64,000 bases of DNA from an uncultured Lachnospiraceae bacterium (GTDB lineage Bacteria > Bacillota > Clostridia > Lachnospirales > Lachnospiraceae): NCBI GenBank assembly GCA_910579275.1, contig CAJTTO010000001.1, positions 124,001 to 188,000 of the forward strand, written 5' to 3'. The notes beneath the pieces were generated by a model. It searched no databases. It was not told where the DNA came from and was given only the letters and a program-made list of their open reading frames with translations. Each line of letters opens with the position of its first letter. Position 1 is the stretch's first letter. Below, one piece after another: positions 1 through 8,487 of this stretch. The position numbers and the translations under genes are program-made.

Positions 1-1
1 T

Positions 2-931
2 ATTGACGGAAGTGAAGGAACAACAGGACTGCGCATTTTTGAGCGGTTCGAGGGAAGGGATGACATAGAAATCCTAAAGATTCCTTCGGAGCTGCGCAAG
101 GATCCGGCAGAAATCAAAAAATATATCAACGCGTCGGATATCACATTCCTCTGCCTGCCGGACGCGGCGGCGCGGGAGGCGGTGGCGATGGTTGAGAATG
201 ACAATACCATTATCATTGACACATCGACAGCGCACCGCACGGAAGCAGGGTGGGCATATGGTTATCCGGAGCTTTCCAAGGCGCACCGCGACGCAATCCG
301 CTCCGGAAAACGCATAGCGGTTCCGGGCTGCTATGCGACCGGATTTATCACGATTGCCTATCCCATGATTGCGGAGGGAATCCTGCCGAAAGACTATCCG
401 GTGGCGGCATTTGCCATGTCGGGCTACAGCGGGGCAGGCAAGAAAACGATTGCTGTGTACGAGGCGGACGAACGCGACAAGGAGCTTGACGCGCCGCGGG
501 AGTATGCGCTGAACCAGAACCACAAACACTTGAAAGAAATGCAGGCGGTCACGGGGCTTGACAAAATGCCGTTGTTCTCGCCGCTTATCTGCGACTATTA
601 CAGCGGTATGGTGGTGACGTTGCAATTTTACACAAGTTTGTTAAAGGATAAGCCGGCGCCGGAGATGGTGCAGGCGATGTTTGCAAAATATTTTGAAGGG
701 GAGCCGTTCGTGAAGGTGATGCCGTTTGGCAAGGAAGCCGATTACAATGGTTTTTTGGCTGGGAATACATGTTCCGGATGGGACGGCATTGAGCTGTATG
801 TGACGGGAAATGAGGACAGGCTTCTCGTCAGCACACGCTTTGACAATCTCGGAAAAGGGGCATCGGGCGCGGCAGTGCAGTGCCTTAATATTATACTTGG
901 CTGTGAGGAAAGCAAAGGGCTGGTCGTGTAA
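2..931 (+). CDS. argC: N-acetyl-gamma-glutamyl-phosphate reductase, type 2 (5' end outside window)
   Basis: NADPH-dependent reduction of N-acetylglutamyl phosphate to the semialdehyde, third step of arginine synthesis, cytoplasmic. The reading frame is open from base 2, so the gene starts upstream; about 309 residues are visible, close to the full length of the short (type 2) ArgC family, so only a few N-terminal residues are missing. The visible N-terminus carries the nucleotide-binding motif IDGSEGTTGLRI, and the catalytic cysteine lies in PGCYATGF (codon at 329-331). The motifs SGYSGAGKK and DTSTAHR also fit the family. The 46-bp gap to the next gene holds no clear terminator. No other arginine gene is visible, so its operon must lie upstream or the gene stands alone. 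Confidence 0.93.
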   Translation: MDGSEGTTGLRIFERFEGRDDIEILKIPSELRKDPAEIKKYINASDITFLCLPDAAAREAVAMVENDNTIIIDTSTAHRTEAGWAYGYPELSKAHRDAIRSGKRIAVPGCYATGFITIAYPMIAEGILPKDYPVAAFAMSGYSGAGKKTIAVYEADERDKELDAPREYALNQNHKHLKEMQAVTGLDKMPLFSPLICDYYSGMVVTLQFYTSLLKDKPAPEMVQAMFAKYFEGEPFVKVMPFGKEADYNGFLAGNTCSGWDGIELYVTGNEDRLLVSTRFDNLGKGASGAAVQCLNIILGCEESKGLVV

Positions 932-977
932 AAAAATTGCATGACGGCTGATTGACAGCATGGAGGAAAGGTATCAT

Positions 978-2468
978 ATGACACAGTTACCACAGGATTT
1001 TATGTGTAGAATGCAGGATATGCTAAGGGAGGCGTATCCTGCTTTCCTGCGTAGTTACGAGGATGAAAAGGCGCAGGCGCTGCGCGTGAACGCATTAAAA
1101 GGAACAAAAGAGGAATTTTTGGCTAAAGCGGATTTTGGCAGTCTAAGAGAGGTTGCGTGGGAGAAGAACGGACTGTATTATACAGAAACCAGCGACTGTG
1201 CACCCGGAAAGCACCCATTTCACGAAGCAGGGGTGTATTACATACAGGAACCAAGCGCGATGGCGCCTGCCGTGTATCTGGAAGCGCAGCCGGGCGAGCA
1301 TGTCCTTGATTTGTGCGCGGCACCGGGCGGAAAGACGACACAGATAGCTTCCTATATGCAGAATCAGGGGATTCTAGTCTGCAACGAGATTCACGCGGCA
1401 CGAGCAAAAATACTCTCGGAAAATGTGGAGCGCATGGGAATCCGCAATGCCCTAGTAACCAATGAGACGCCCCGGCGTCTGGCAGAGATATTTGACGGAT
1501 ATTTTGACCGCATTTTGGTGGATGCGCCCTGCTCCGGTGAGGGAATGTTTCGGAAGAACGAGGAGGCGCGCGGCGAGTGGAGTCTCGCGAATGTGCAGCT
1601 CTGTGCGGACAGACAAGATGAGATTCTTGACTGTGCGGACAGGATGCTGCGCCCCGGCGGACGGCTGGTGTACGCGACCTGTACGTTTGCGCCTGCCGAG
1701 AATGAGGGGAGCATTGCGCGGTTTCTGGAACGTCATTCGGAATACCGGATTTTGGAAGTAAAAAAATATGACGGAATGTCAGCGGGTGTTCCGGAGTGGG
1801 CGTATTATGAAGCAGACGGTTCCGGCGGCGGTAGGGCGGCAGGGCATGAAACGGACGGCACTGCCAGACCTTGCGCGGACAGGGCGGAAAACAGCCGAAC
1901 CGCCTTCGGGCACACAGTACGGTTGTTTCCGCATCTGGTTCAGGGAGAGGGTCATTATCTTGCGGTACTCCAAAAACACGGAGAGAATCCGGCGGGATAT
2001 CAGTCGTTTCCGGCAAACGGTTTGCAAAAAGGCATCAATCCCAAAGAAGCCAAAGAGTTTTTGCAGTTTCAGCAGGCGTTTTTACAAGTGGATTTGCTGG
2101 AAAATGCGCAGGATCGGCTGCTGCGGTTTGGCGAACAGCTCTACCTGATGCCGGAGCGTATGCCGTCCATAAATAAACTGAAGGTTTTGCGTGCGGGATT
2201 ACATCTTGGCGCCCTCAAGAAGAACCGTTTCGAGCCGTCACACGCGCTGGCGCTCGCACTGAAAAAGGAAGACGTGAGACAGTTCATGGAGCTTGGCACA
2301 GAGGAAAACGCAAGGGCTTATCTGGGCGGAATGACCTTGAACCATGACGGGGAAAGAGGCTGGTATCTGATGACATATCAGGGGTATGGCATCGGCTGGG
2401 GGAAGCTTGCCGGTCAGGTTATGAAAAACCATTATCCGAAAGGACTAAGAATTTGTAGGAAAGTGTGA
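978..2468 (+). CDS. RsmF/NOL1-NOP2-Sun family rRNA (cytosine-C5) methyltransferase
   Basis: SAM-dependent m5C methyltransferase of about 496 residues, probably acting on rRNA. The Rossmann motif VLDLCAAPGGKTTQIA is followed by the two family cysteines: DAPCSGEGMFRK (Cys185, catalytic loop) and YATCTF (Cys235). The C-terminal third, with KVLRAGLHLGALKKNRFEPSHAL, matches the RsmF-type RNA-binding extension. An upstream in-frame ATG at 960 exists, but GGAGGA at 962-967 sits about 10 nt before the ATG at 978, which I take as the start. A glycine/arginine-rich low-complexity insert (around residues 278-310) separates the methyltransferase core from the C-terminal part. The stop overlaps or abuts the MATE gene, suggesting co-transcription. 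The exact target nucleotide cannot be read from sequence. Confidence 0.9.
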   Translation: MTQLPQDFMCRMQDMLREAYPAFLRSYEDEKAQALRVNALKGTKEEFLAKADFGSLREVAWEKNGLYYTETSDCAPGKHPFHEAGVYYIQEPSAMAPAVYLEAQPGEHVLDLCAAPGGKTTQIASYMQNQGILVCNEIHAARAKILSENVERMGIRNALVTNETPRRLAEIFDGYFDRILVDAPCSGEGMFRKNEEARGEWSLANVQLCADRQDEILDCADRMLRPGGRLVYATCTFAPAENEGSIARFLERHSEYRILEVKKYDGMSAGVPEWAYYEADGSGGGRAAGHETDGTARPCADRAENSRTAFGHTVRLFPHLVQGEGHYLAVLQKHGENPAGYQSFPANGLQKGINPKEAKEFLQFQQAFLQVDLLENAQDRLLRFGEQLYLMPERMPSINKLKVLRAGLHLGALKKNRFEPSHALALALKKEDVRQFMELGTEENARAYLGGMTLNHDGERGWYLMTYQGYGIGWGKLAGQVMKNHYPKGLRICRKV

Positions 2469-2473
2469 GAGAG

Positions 2474-3859
2474 ATGAAAAACGCAAAAACTGCATTAAAT
2501 CTCACGGAGGGCAGACCGGTAAAGCTGATTTTACTGTTTGCCATTCCTGTGTTTCTGGGCAATCTGTTTCAGATTTGCTACAGCCTTGTTGACACGAAAA
2601 TTGTGGGCAGGATTTTGGGGGAGACAGCGCTGGCGGCGGTAGGGAGTGTGTCCGTTTTATATACACTGCTCACCGGTTTTTTTAATGGGCTGAGTCTTGG
2701 GTTCAGTGTGCTGACGGCACGTTTTTACGGGAGCGGCGAGGAGCGCAGGCTGAAGGAAAACGTGGCGGGCGCGATTGTGCTGGGATTTTTGACAGCAGGC
2801 GTTCTCGTCACAGGAATTGCCGTCTTTATCCGGCCGATTCTGACGCTTTTGCATGTACCGCCGCAGCAGCTTGAGATGGCGCTGTCATATATTACGCTGC
2901 TGGTGTGGGGGATGTTTGTCACGCTGGCGTACAACCTCTGTGCCAACACGCTCCGCGCGATTGGAGACTCGGTCACGCCACTTGTTTTTCTGGTGATTGC
3001 GGCGGTGGCAAATGTTGTGCTGGACTACGTGTTTATCCTTGTTTTTCACATGGGTGTAAGAGGTGCCGCAGTGGCGACACTGGTTTCGCAGATGCTGTCA
3101 GTCGTGCTCTGCCTGCTTCGGATTCGACAGGCATTTCCGATACTGCACCTTTCAAAGGAGCATTTTGCGCTTTCAAAGGAGCAGGTGCTTTGCTTATACG
3201 AAAGCGGCCTTTCCATGGGGCTGATGTCAAGCCTTGTGAATTTCGGTTCGCTGGTGCTTCAAAGCGGCATCAACCAGCTCGGGACGAATATCATCGTGGC
3301 GCACACCGCAGCGCGCAAGGTGTTTGAAATCTGGGGACTTCCCGTGAGCGTGCTCGGTTCCTCCATGGCGACGTACTGCGGACAAAATTACGGTGCGGGC
3401 AGATATGACAGGATTCGTCAGGGAATGAAAAGCGTGCTTTTTTTGGGCGCGGCGTGGGACGCGGTTGTCCTTGTCCTTGCGCATACCGTTTCACCATACC
3501 TGATTCGTTTTATCACAAGCTCGGAGAATGAGGAGATTATTTACTGGGGAACGCTATATCTAAAGGTGGACATGTCCTTTTTGCTGGTGTGTCTGTTTAT
3601 CGTGATACTGCGTAACTGCATGCAGGGCTTTGGAGATTACAGGACACCGATTTTGTCCAGCTTTATCGAGCTTGTGGGGAAACTGGTGTTTACTTTTGTG
3701 TTTGTGCGGCTGTTCGGGTACTGGGGAATTATCTGGACAGAGCCGGTCATATGGTTTTTGATGGTCATTCCGCTGATTACAATGACGCTGAAAAATCCGG
3801 TTATCCGGAAAGACAGGACGGCGGAAAAGTCCGGAAATGGAAAAAGGGACACATTATAA
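2474..3859 (+). CDS. MATE family multidrug/organic cation exporter
   Basis: Polytopic inner-membrane antiporter of about 461 residues with the hydrophobicity of a 12-helix MATE protein. Typical features are the N-terminal GRPVKLILLFAIPVFLGNLFQICYSLVDTKIVG and the symmetric second half containing GSSMATYCGQNYGAG. The family expels drugs or metabolites in exchange for Na+ or H+; the substrate cannot be predicted. An alternative GTG start at 2465 overlaps the previous stop codon, but AGGAAAG at 2457-2463 is better spaced for ATG 2474. It follows the rRNA methyltransferase with no gap, so the two are probably one transcript. Confidence 0.88.
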   Translation: MKNAKTALNLTEGRPVKLILLFAIPVFLGNLFQICYSLVDTKIVGRILGETALAAVGSVSVLYTLLTGFFNGLSLGFSVLTARFYGSGEERRLKENVAGAIVLGFLTAGVLVTGIAVFIRPILTLLHVPPQQLEMALSYITLLVWGMFVTLAYNLCANTLRAIGDSVTPLVFLVIAAVANVVLDYVFILVFHMGVRGAAVATLVSQMLSVVLCLLRIRQAFPILHLSKEHFALSKEQVLCLYESGLSMGLMSSLVNFGSLVLQSGINQLGTNIIVAHTAARKVFEIWGLPVSVLGSSMATYCGQNYGAGRYDRIRQGMKSVLFLGAAWDAVVLVLAHTVSPYLIRFITSSENEEIIYWGTLYLKVDMSFLLVCLFIVILRNCMQGFGDYRTPILSSFIELVGKLVFTFVFVRLFGYWGIIWTEPVIWFLMVIPLITMTLKNPVIRKDRTAEKSGNGKRDTL

Positions 3860-4054
3860 GCTTGCGTGTGCTGAAATGTGCATAAAAATGCAAAAATCAA
3901 AAAAGACTATATAAGGACCTAAGTGCAGATACAAATTTTGTAATATGATTAGGAACTGTTCAATAATAACTTATGCATCTTGGCTTGTCTGTTTCTCTGA
4001 CTGCACATGTTATTTCCGGACAGTTTCGAAAGAAATAATATTGGGGGAATTGTA

Positions 4055-4297
4055 GTGAAAACACAGGAAGCCGTAGTGATGCGGATTAAGGGGTTATGTG
4101 AAGAAAAAAATATAAAGATATCGCAGCTGGCATATATATCGGGAATGCCGCCTTCAACATTGAAGAATGTAATGCAGGGAAATAGCAAAAATACGGGAAT
4201 TGTCACGATTAAAACAATATGTGACGGGCTCAATATTTCTCTGGAGGATTTTTTCTGCTGTGAAGTGTTTCGGGACTTGGAGCAGGAAATTGACTAG
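4055..4297 (+). CDS. Small XRE/Cro-C1 helix-turn-helix regulator
   Basis: An 80-residue single-domain protein. The segment ISQLAYISGMPPSTLKNVM is a canonical helix-turn-helix, followed by VTIKTICDGLNISLEDFF, the usual last helices of short Cro/C1 proteins. The frame extends upstream to 4007, but the GTG at 4055 is preceded by TTGGGGGAA at 4041-4049 and gives the expected length, so I choose it. No dedicated partner gene (toxin, integrase, transporter) is adjacent; a strong hairpin follows about 95 bp downstream. Its targets are unknown. Confidence 0.8.
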   Translation: MKTQEAVVMRIKGLCEEKNIKISQLAYISGMPPSTLKNVMQGNSKNTGIVTIKTICDGLNISLEDFFCCEVFRDLEQEID

Positions 4298-4390
4298 GGT
4301 ATTTTAGAAGGTGTTCTGTTACCGTGTTTTTTGGAAATATCTGACAATTGAAAAAAATGGTTGCAATCAGAACAGGTGTATGATATGATG

Positions 4391-4430
4391 AAAGCGAACA
4401 AAGATTCCAAAACTTTGTTCGCTTTTGTTA
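4391..4430. terminator. Rho-independent terminator, likely bidirectional
   Basis: A perfect 13-bp stem (4391-4403 with 4413-4425) around a 9-nt loop, with A-rich left and T-rich right flanks. It ends transcription of the XRE gene and isolates the radical-SAM gene that starts at 4498. Confidence 0.85.
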
Positions 4431-4497
4431 TTTTATAAGATGCTATTAGCGCCTTTCATTTCTATTTGAGCCGCCATAAAGCGGTAGGGGGATTATG

Positions 4498-5883
4498 ATG
4501 GACGAAATGATTCACGAGGTACAGAATGGAAAAAAATCCAGTATAGAATTATGTGCGCCGACGACGCAGACGATAATGAGCAAGCTTGCGGTACTGACTG
4601 ATGCCGCCAAGTATGATGTGGCGTGTACCAGCTCGGGTGTTGACCGGAAAGGAAACGGGCGGGATATGGGCAACTGCGTTTCAGCGGGTATCTGCCATAG
4701 CTTCTCCGCAGACGGCAGATGTATTTCACTCCTAAAGATATTGATGTCAAATGAATGCGCCTATGACTGCAAGTACTGTGTAAACCGCAGGAGCAATGAC
4801 GTGCCGCGCGCCACTTTTACGCCGGATGAAATCTGCGAGCTGACCATGAATTTTTACAGGAGAAATTATATCGAAGGTTTGTTTTTAAGCTCCGGAATCA
4901 TCCATAACCCAAGCTATACGATGGAATTGATTTATCAGACGCTGTATAAGCTTAGGAATGTATACCGTTTCCGCGGATATGTGCATGTCAAGGGAATACC
5001 GGGAGCAGACCCCTTGCTGATACAGCAGATAGGCTATCTGACGGACAGGATGAGTGTGAACTTGGAGCTTCCCACGGCGGAGGGGCTGGAAAAGCTTGCG
5101 CCGAACAAGCACAGAAAGACCATACTCACGCCGATGCGCCAGATACAGAACGGTATTGCGCAGGGAAAGCAGGAGCTTGCGCTGTACCGCAGTGCACCGT
5201 CCTTTGTGCCGGCAGGGCAGTCCACACAAATGATTATCGGTGCGACGCCGGAGAGTGATTATCAGATTATGTCCGTGGCGGAGGGGCTCTATGATAAGTT
5301 CGGGATGAAGCGTGTATTTTACTCTGCCTATATAGGGATAAATGAGGATAAGGCACTTCCGTCAGTACAGACAGCATCCCCCCTTCTGCGGGAACACAGG
5401 CTATACCAGGCAGACTGGCTTTTGCGGTTTTACCAGTTTCGTGTAGAGGAGCTGCTGAATGAAAAGCATCAGAATTTTAATGTATTACTGGATCCGAAGT
5501 GTGACTGGGCGCTGCAGCACTTAGAGCAGTTTCCTGTGGAGGTGAACAGGGCGGATTACCAGATGCTTTTGCGGGTGCCGGGTATCGGGGTAAAGAGTGC
5601 ACAGCGCATCTGCAAGGCAAGGAAAAGCGGTGCGCTTAACTTTGACAATCTCAAAAAAATCGGCGTCGTGTTGAAGCGGGCATTGTATTTCATCACCTGT
5701 AATGGCAGGATGATGTACAATACAAAGATAGAAGAAGACTATATTACAAGAAACCTGCTGGCGGAGCATGAGAAACTGCCGTTTGACAAAGACGGCATGA
5801 CATACAGACAGCTGTCACTGTTCGACGACACGCAGGAAAATGCGGATTTGTTTGGAAAAAAGCAGATGATGCTGACAGGATAA
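4498..5883 (+). CDS. Putative DNA modification/repair radical SAM protein with C-terminal helix-hairpin-helix (TIGR03916-like)
   Basis: About 461 residues. The radical-SAM [4Fe-4S] motif CxxxCxxC is CAYDCKYC (Cys87, Cys91, Cys94). A preceding set of cysteines (Cys43, Cys60, Cys66, Cys75) could bind another metal site. Near the C-terminus LLRVPGIGVKSAQRI is a helix-hairpin-helix motif, which in other proteins binds DNA non-specifically. From memory this is the family placed next to uracil-DNA-glycosylase-related or TIGR03915 proteins, hence the predicted DNA role; the reaction is not known to me. ATG 4495 is also possible, but AGGGGG at 4486-4491 spaces better to 4498. The partner gene follows 55 bp downstream. 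Confidence 0.85.
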   Translation: MDEMIHEVQNGKKSSIELCAPTTQTIMSKLAVLTDAAKYDVACTSSGVDRKGNGRDMGNCVSAGICHSFSADGRCISLLKILMSNECAYDCKYCVNRRSNDVPRATFTPDEICELTMNFYRRNYIEGLFLSSGIIHNPSYTMELIYQTLYKLRNVYRFRGYVHVKGIPGADPLLIQQIGYLTDRMSVNLELPTAEGLEKLAPNKHRKTILTPMRQIQNGIAQGKQELALYRSAPSFVPAGQSTQMIIGATPESDYQIMSVAEGLYDKFGMKRVFYSAYIGINEDKALPSVQTASPLLREHRLYQADWLLRFYQFRVEELLNEKHQNFNVLLDPKCDWALQHLEQFPVEVNRADYQMLLRVPGIGVKSAQRICKARKSGALNFDNLKKIGVVLKRALYFITCNGRMMYNTKIEEDYITRNLLAEHEKLPFDKDGMTYRQLSLFDDTQENADLFGKKQMMLTG

Positions 5884-5938
5884 GGAACTGTAGAAAAATA
5901 ACTGACACATTCTCGAAGCGAGTGAATGGAGGAAACAT

Positions 5939-6715
5939 GTGGAAGAATATGTTTTAATATGTGACGACAGCATGGAGGGAATCCTTACAGGGGTCTATGA
6001 GGCATACCAGCTCAAGAAGAGCAACGGAATCGAAAGTCATGACAGGATTCACCTTGCAGTAAAGGAGCCGGACACGCAGCGGCTTTTTACGCAGTATCAT
6101 CCCATACGGACAGACCATGTGAAAGCAGGAAAAGTAACAGATACCATGGTCAGGCAGTTGGGGGACGAGACATGGTACAGAATCAGCATGGCGATGGTGT
6201 CCGACTTCGACGACAAGGCAGATGCGGTGTACCATACGATTGTCCTTGGGCTGAGGGCGCAGGATAAAAATATCACGGATCGTCTGCAGGAAGACTGTGT
6301 GCAGCGCACGTTCAAGTGTGCGCGGGCATCGGAGAATGAGCTGTGCCACCTGAAACAGTTTTTGCGTTTTTCAGAGCTGCAAAACGGCATGCTGTATGCA
6401 AAAATAAATGCAAAGCACCATGTCCTTCCGTTTCTGATGCCGCACTTTGCGGATCGCCTGCCGGCTGATAATTTCGTGGTCTATGATGAGAATACGCAGA
6501 TATTCGGTCTGCATGCAAGTTACAGGAAATGGTATCTCATGCAGGGCGCGGCGCTCGATGAGGACAGCCTCGTGTACGCGGAAGCCGAGGAAATCTATCA
6601 GTCACTGTTTAAGCGTTTTTGTGAGAGCATCGCAATCGAGTCGCGCATCAATCCCAGACAGCAGATGAATATGCTGCCGCTGCGTTTCCGGCCGAACATG
6701 ACGGAGTTCCAGTGA
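5939..6715 (+). CDS. TIGR03915-like DNA metabolism protein, partner of the upstream radical SAM protein
   Basis: A 258-residue soluble protein starting with the family-typical YVLICDDSMEGILTGVYEAY. It starts at GTG 5939, 8 bases after GGAGGA (5928-5933); the ATG at 5937 is out of frame. C-terminal features include FADRLPADNFVVYDENTQIFGLHASYRKWYLMQ. In other genomes, as I recall, this family is either adjacent to the radical-SAM gene or fused to a uracil-DNA-glycosylase-like domain, which supports a joint nucleic-acid repair function. No catalytic motif can be assigned by eye. It converges on the lacI gene with only 5 bp between stop codons. Confidence 0.75.
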   Translation: MEEYVLICDDSMEGILTGVYEAYQLKKSNGIESHDRIHLAVKEPDTQRLFTQYHPIRTDHVKAGKVTDTMVRQLGDETWYRISMAMVSDFDDKADAVYHTIVLGLRAQDKNITDRLQEDCVQRTFKCARASENELCHLKQFLRFSELQNGMLYAKINAKHHVLPFLMPHFADRLPADNFVVYDENTQIFGLHASYRKWYLMQGAALDEDSLVYAEAEEIYQSLFKRFCESIAIESRINPRQQMNMLPLRFRPNMTEFQ

Positions 6716-6720
6716 ACGGA

Positions 6721-7740
6721 TTAGATATTTTCCAGAATTCGAATATCCACCGCCGTGTAATTGTATTCTTTGTCGGGGAGTTCGCCGGAAGTGAGATAAT
6801 GAAAGAGCATGTCAAGCGGTTTTTTTCCCTGCGTGCGGGGCTGCTGGCAGATGACTGCGGACAACACGCCCTCACGCAGGAACTGTTCTGTTGTCTCTGC
6901 TTTGTCAAAGGCGATTACATGCAGTTTTCCGGCAAGTCCGAGAGAAACGATGGCGCGGCAGCCGCCATAGACGCCGCCTGCGGCAAAAAACAGCGCGTTC
7001 GTCTCTGGATGTTCTTTTAACAGGCGTGAAGTCTGTTCATAGCTCGCAATCTCATCATCCTGTGTCTCTGCAATGGAAATGATGTGCATGTGCTCCTGAT
7101 AAGGTTTCAGGGCATCTTTAAATCCTGCAATGCGTTCCGTATGGCAGAGGATACCGGATGATCCGGTGATAATTCCAATCTGAACTTCGCCGTGTGTCAT
7201 CAGGCGCAGCAGACCGGCAGCAGTCCTGCCGCTCTTGACATAATTGCTGCCGACATAGGCGATGCGGGCAGAATTCTCAATGTCGGTATTTAAGGTCACG
7301 ACAGGGATGCCCTGCGCATAGAGTTCATTGATGCGGCTGCGGATGCGCGCATCATTCTGCGGTGCGAGTGCAATGCCGTTTACTTCCTCGCGGAGCAGTT
7401 CATCAATGGCGTTTAGCTGGGCATCAACATTAATGGGAATCTGCTTTACCAGAACCGTACAGTTATATCCGGCTAAGTCCGCTGCCTTTTCATCAACGCC
7501 TTTGAGCACATCGGCAAAAAAAGGGTTGTCCGTGGAGAAAAGGACAACACCGAGCTTTAGCTTCTTTTTTTGGGCGGCGAGTGCCAGTCCGGCCTTGTTT
7601 GGCTTGTAATCGAGCGCTTTTGCGATTTCTCTGATTTTTTCCGCAGTGGCGGGATTGACAGAACCGCGGTTGTTGAGTACCCTGTCAACTGTTCCGCGGG
7701 AAACCCCGGCAATTGCAGCAATTTCCTTTATTGTTGCCAT
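6721..7740 (-). CDS. LacI family sugar-responsive transcriptional repressor
   Basis: 339 residues: an N-terminal LacI helix-turn-helix (TIKEIAAIAGVSRGTVDRVL, residues 3-22), hinge helix around residues 46-56, then a periplasmic-binding-protein-like effector domain (LKLGVVLFSTDNPFF onward). The RBS GGAGG lies just upstream on the minus strand. It is divergent from the sugar isomerase gene at 8488, so that gene and its own promoter are the probable targets. Effector not assignable; the ribose/xylose-binding type fold and the neighbour suggest a pentose or deoxyhexose. Confidence 0.88.
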   Translation of the reverse strand: MATIKEIAAIAGVSRGTVDRVLNNRGSVNPATAEKIREIAKALDYKPNKAGLALAAQKKKLKLGVVLFSTDNPFFADVLKGVDEKAADLAGYNCTVLVKQIPINVDAQLNAIDELLREEVNGIALAPQNDARIRSRINELYAQGIPVVTLNTDIENSARIAYVGSNYVKSGRTAAGLLRLMTHGEVQIGIITGSSGILCHTERIAGFKDALKPYQEHMHIISIAETQDDEIASYEQTSRLLKEHPETNALFFAAGGVYGGCRAIVSLGLAGKLHVIAFDKAETTEQFLREGVLSAVICQQPRTQGKKPLDMLFHYLTSGELPDKEYNYTAVDIRILENI

Positions 7741-7793
7741 AGCGTCCTCCGGTTCGGTATTGAAAAGAATTTTGGATGTGTTTCGTTTATACC

Positions 7794-7822
7794 AGTATAT
7801 CGTTTATACTGCGAAAAAGCAA
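7794..7822 (-). promoter_or_regulatory. Predicted sigma-A promoter of the lacI gene with flanking direct repeats
   Basis: On the minus strand, -35 TTGCTT (plus-strand 7817-7822) and -10 TATACT (7794-7799) are separated by exactly 17 bp. Two copies of CGTTTATAC (plus-strand 7784-7792 and 7801-7809, period 17) overlap the promoter and could be autoregulatory sites. Confidence 0.6.
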
Positions 7823-7835
7823 GCCGAATGTTACA

Positions 7836-7843
7836 CGTGCACG
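7836..7843. promoter_or_regulatory. Candidate LacI-type operator, copy 1 (CGTGCACG)
   Basis: Perfect 8-bp palindrome just upstream of the lacI -35 box. The same palindrome occurs at 8331-8338 downstream of the isomerase promoter. Two identical palindromes flanking a regulator/target pair fit shared operators, but eight bases is short and the link is inference. Confidence 0.35.
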
Positions 7844-7851
7844 CTAACCGC

Positions 7852-8186
7852 GTAACAGTTCAGCCTTCGGCTTCCCGTTACAGGCATCAAGCCATGCAAA
7901 AATCATAAAATGATTTTTTTACCACCTTCGTGGTGTCAAAGCCACGTACCGTGGCTTGATGCATCTCTACCTATATGTTATTTCACGGACTTTGCAGCCA
8001 GTGCAAAGTCCTGGGCTGAACTGTTACCTAACCGCTTGCATTACAGGTTACAATTCACACCCACGCCAGTTTTTATCGGCATACAAGCGATTGAGGTGTG
8101 AATGATAACAGATTTTGCACACAAAATGCTAAAGGGCAAGCATTTTGGCGCATGATTCCCACTACTTTGGTGGACGTCTGAACAGT
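7852..8186. repeat. Nested inverted-repeat element (structured RNA or degenerate mobile repeat)
   Basis: Most of the 747-bp gap between lacI and the isomerase is this palindrome-rich block. An outer 14-bp perfect inverted repeat pairs 7852-7865 with 8014-8027. Inside it an 11-bp repeat pairs 7884-7894 with 7952-7962, competing with a local hairpin 7939-7946/7950-7957. Further hairpins include GGACTTTGCA/TGCAAAGTCC (7988-8011) and ATTCACACC/GGTGTGAAT (8053-8061/8095-8103). The right end, 8150-8186, recurs in inverted orientation at 31536-31572 with two mismatches. No convincing reading frame is present. It could be a non-coding RNA, a non-autonomous repeat, or nested insertions of short palindromes. 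Confidence 0.6.
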
Positions 8187-8284
8187 AACGCATTACGGAC
8201 AATTTCGCAGAATGTGTTTCCGGTTCGGATGGTGCAAAAGGATGATTGCCTATTGATATATTTTAACGAAAATAAATTATCCAC

Positions 8285-8313
8285 TTGATTTTTTGGCTGA
8301 TACCTACTATTAT
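8285..8313 (+). promoter_or_regulatory. Predicted sigma-A promoter of the sugar isomerase gene
   Basis: TTGATT (8285-8290), 17-bp spacer, TATTAT (8308-8313). It implies a leader of about 165 nt before the start codon at 8488, with the CGTGCACG palindrome about 18 bp downstream of the -10 box. Confidence 0.6.
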
Positions 8314-8330
8314 GAAGTTAGCTGTTAGAA

Positions 8331-8338
8331 CGTGCACG
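8331..8338. promoter_or_regulatory. Candidate LacI-type operator, copy 2 (CGTGCACG)
   Basis: Second copy of the palindrome seen at 7836-7843, placed in the early transcribed region of the isomerase gene where a bound repressor would block elongation or open-complex formation. Inference from position and identity only. Confidence 0.35.
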
Positions 8339-8487
8339 AGCACAAATGCGATGGCAAGCGATACTGTTTGACGGAGGGGGCCGGCTGACGGGATGGATAC
8401 TGCGTCACGGAAGCGGCACGAATCTGAATCGGACAGGGTGTCTGCAATTGTGCTGACTGCTGTATTAAATGATAGGAGGATTTCAAA

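Noticed and set aside
74..625. 183-codon minus-strand frame opposite argC
   Set aside because: The plus strand encodes unmistakable ArgC motifs; the minus product has no domain pattern.
1123..2016. 297-codon minus-strand frame opposite the RsmF-like gene
   Set aside because: Proline/arginine-rich shadow of a GC-rich coding region; no motif, no RBS.
7910..8101. 63-codon frame within the nested-repeat block
   Set aside because: Runs across hairpin sequences, no RBS, and product composition unlike a protein; the region is better read as non-coding.
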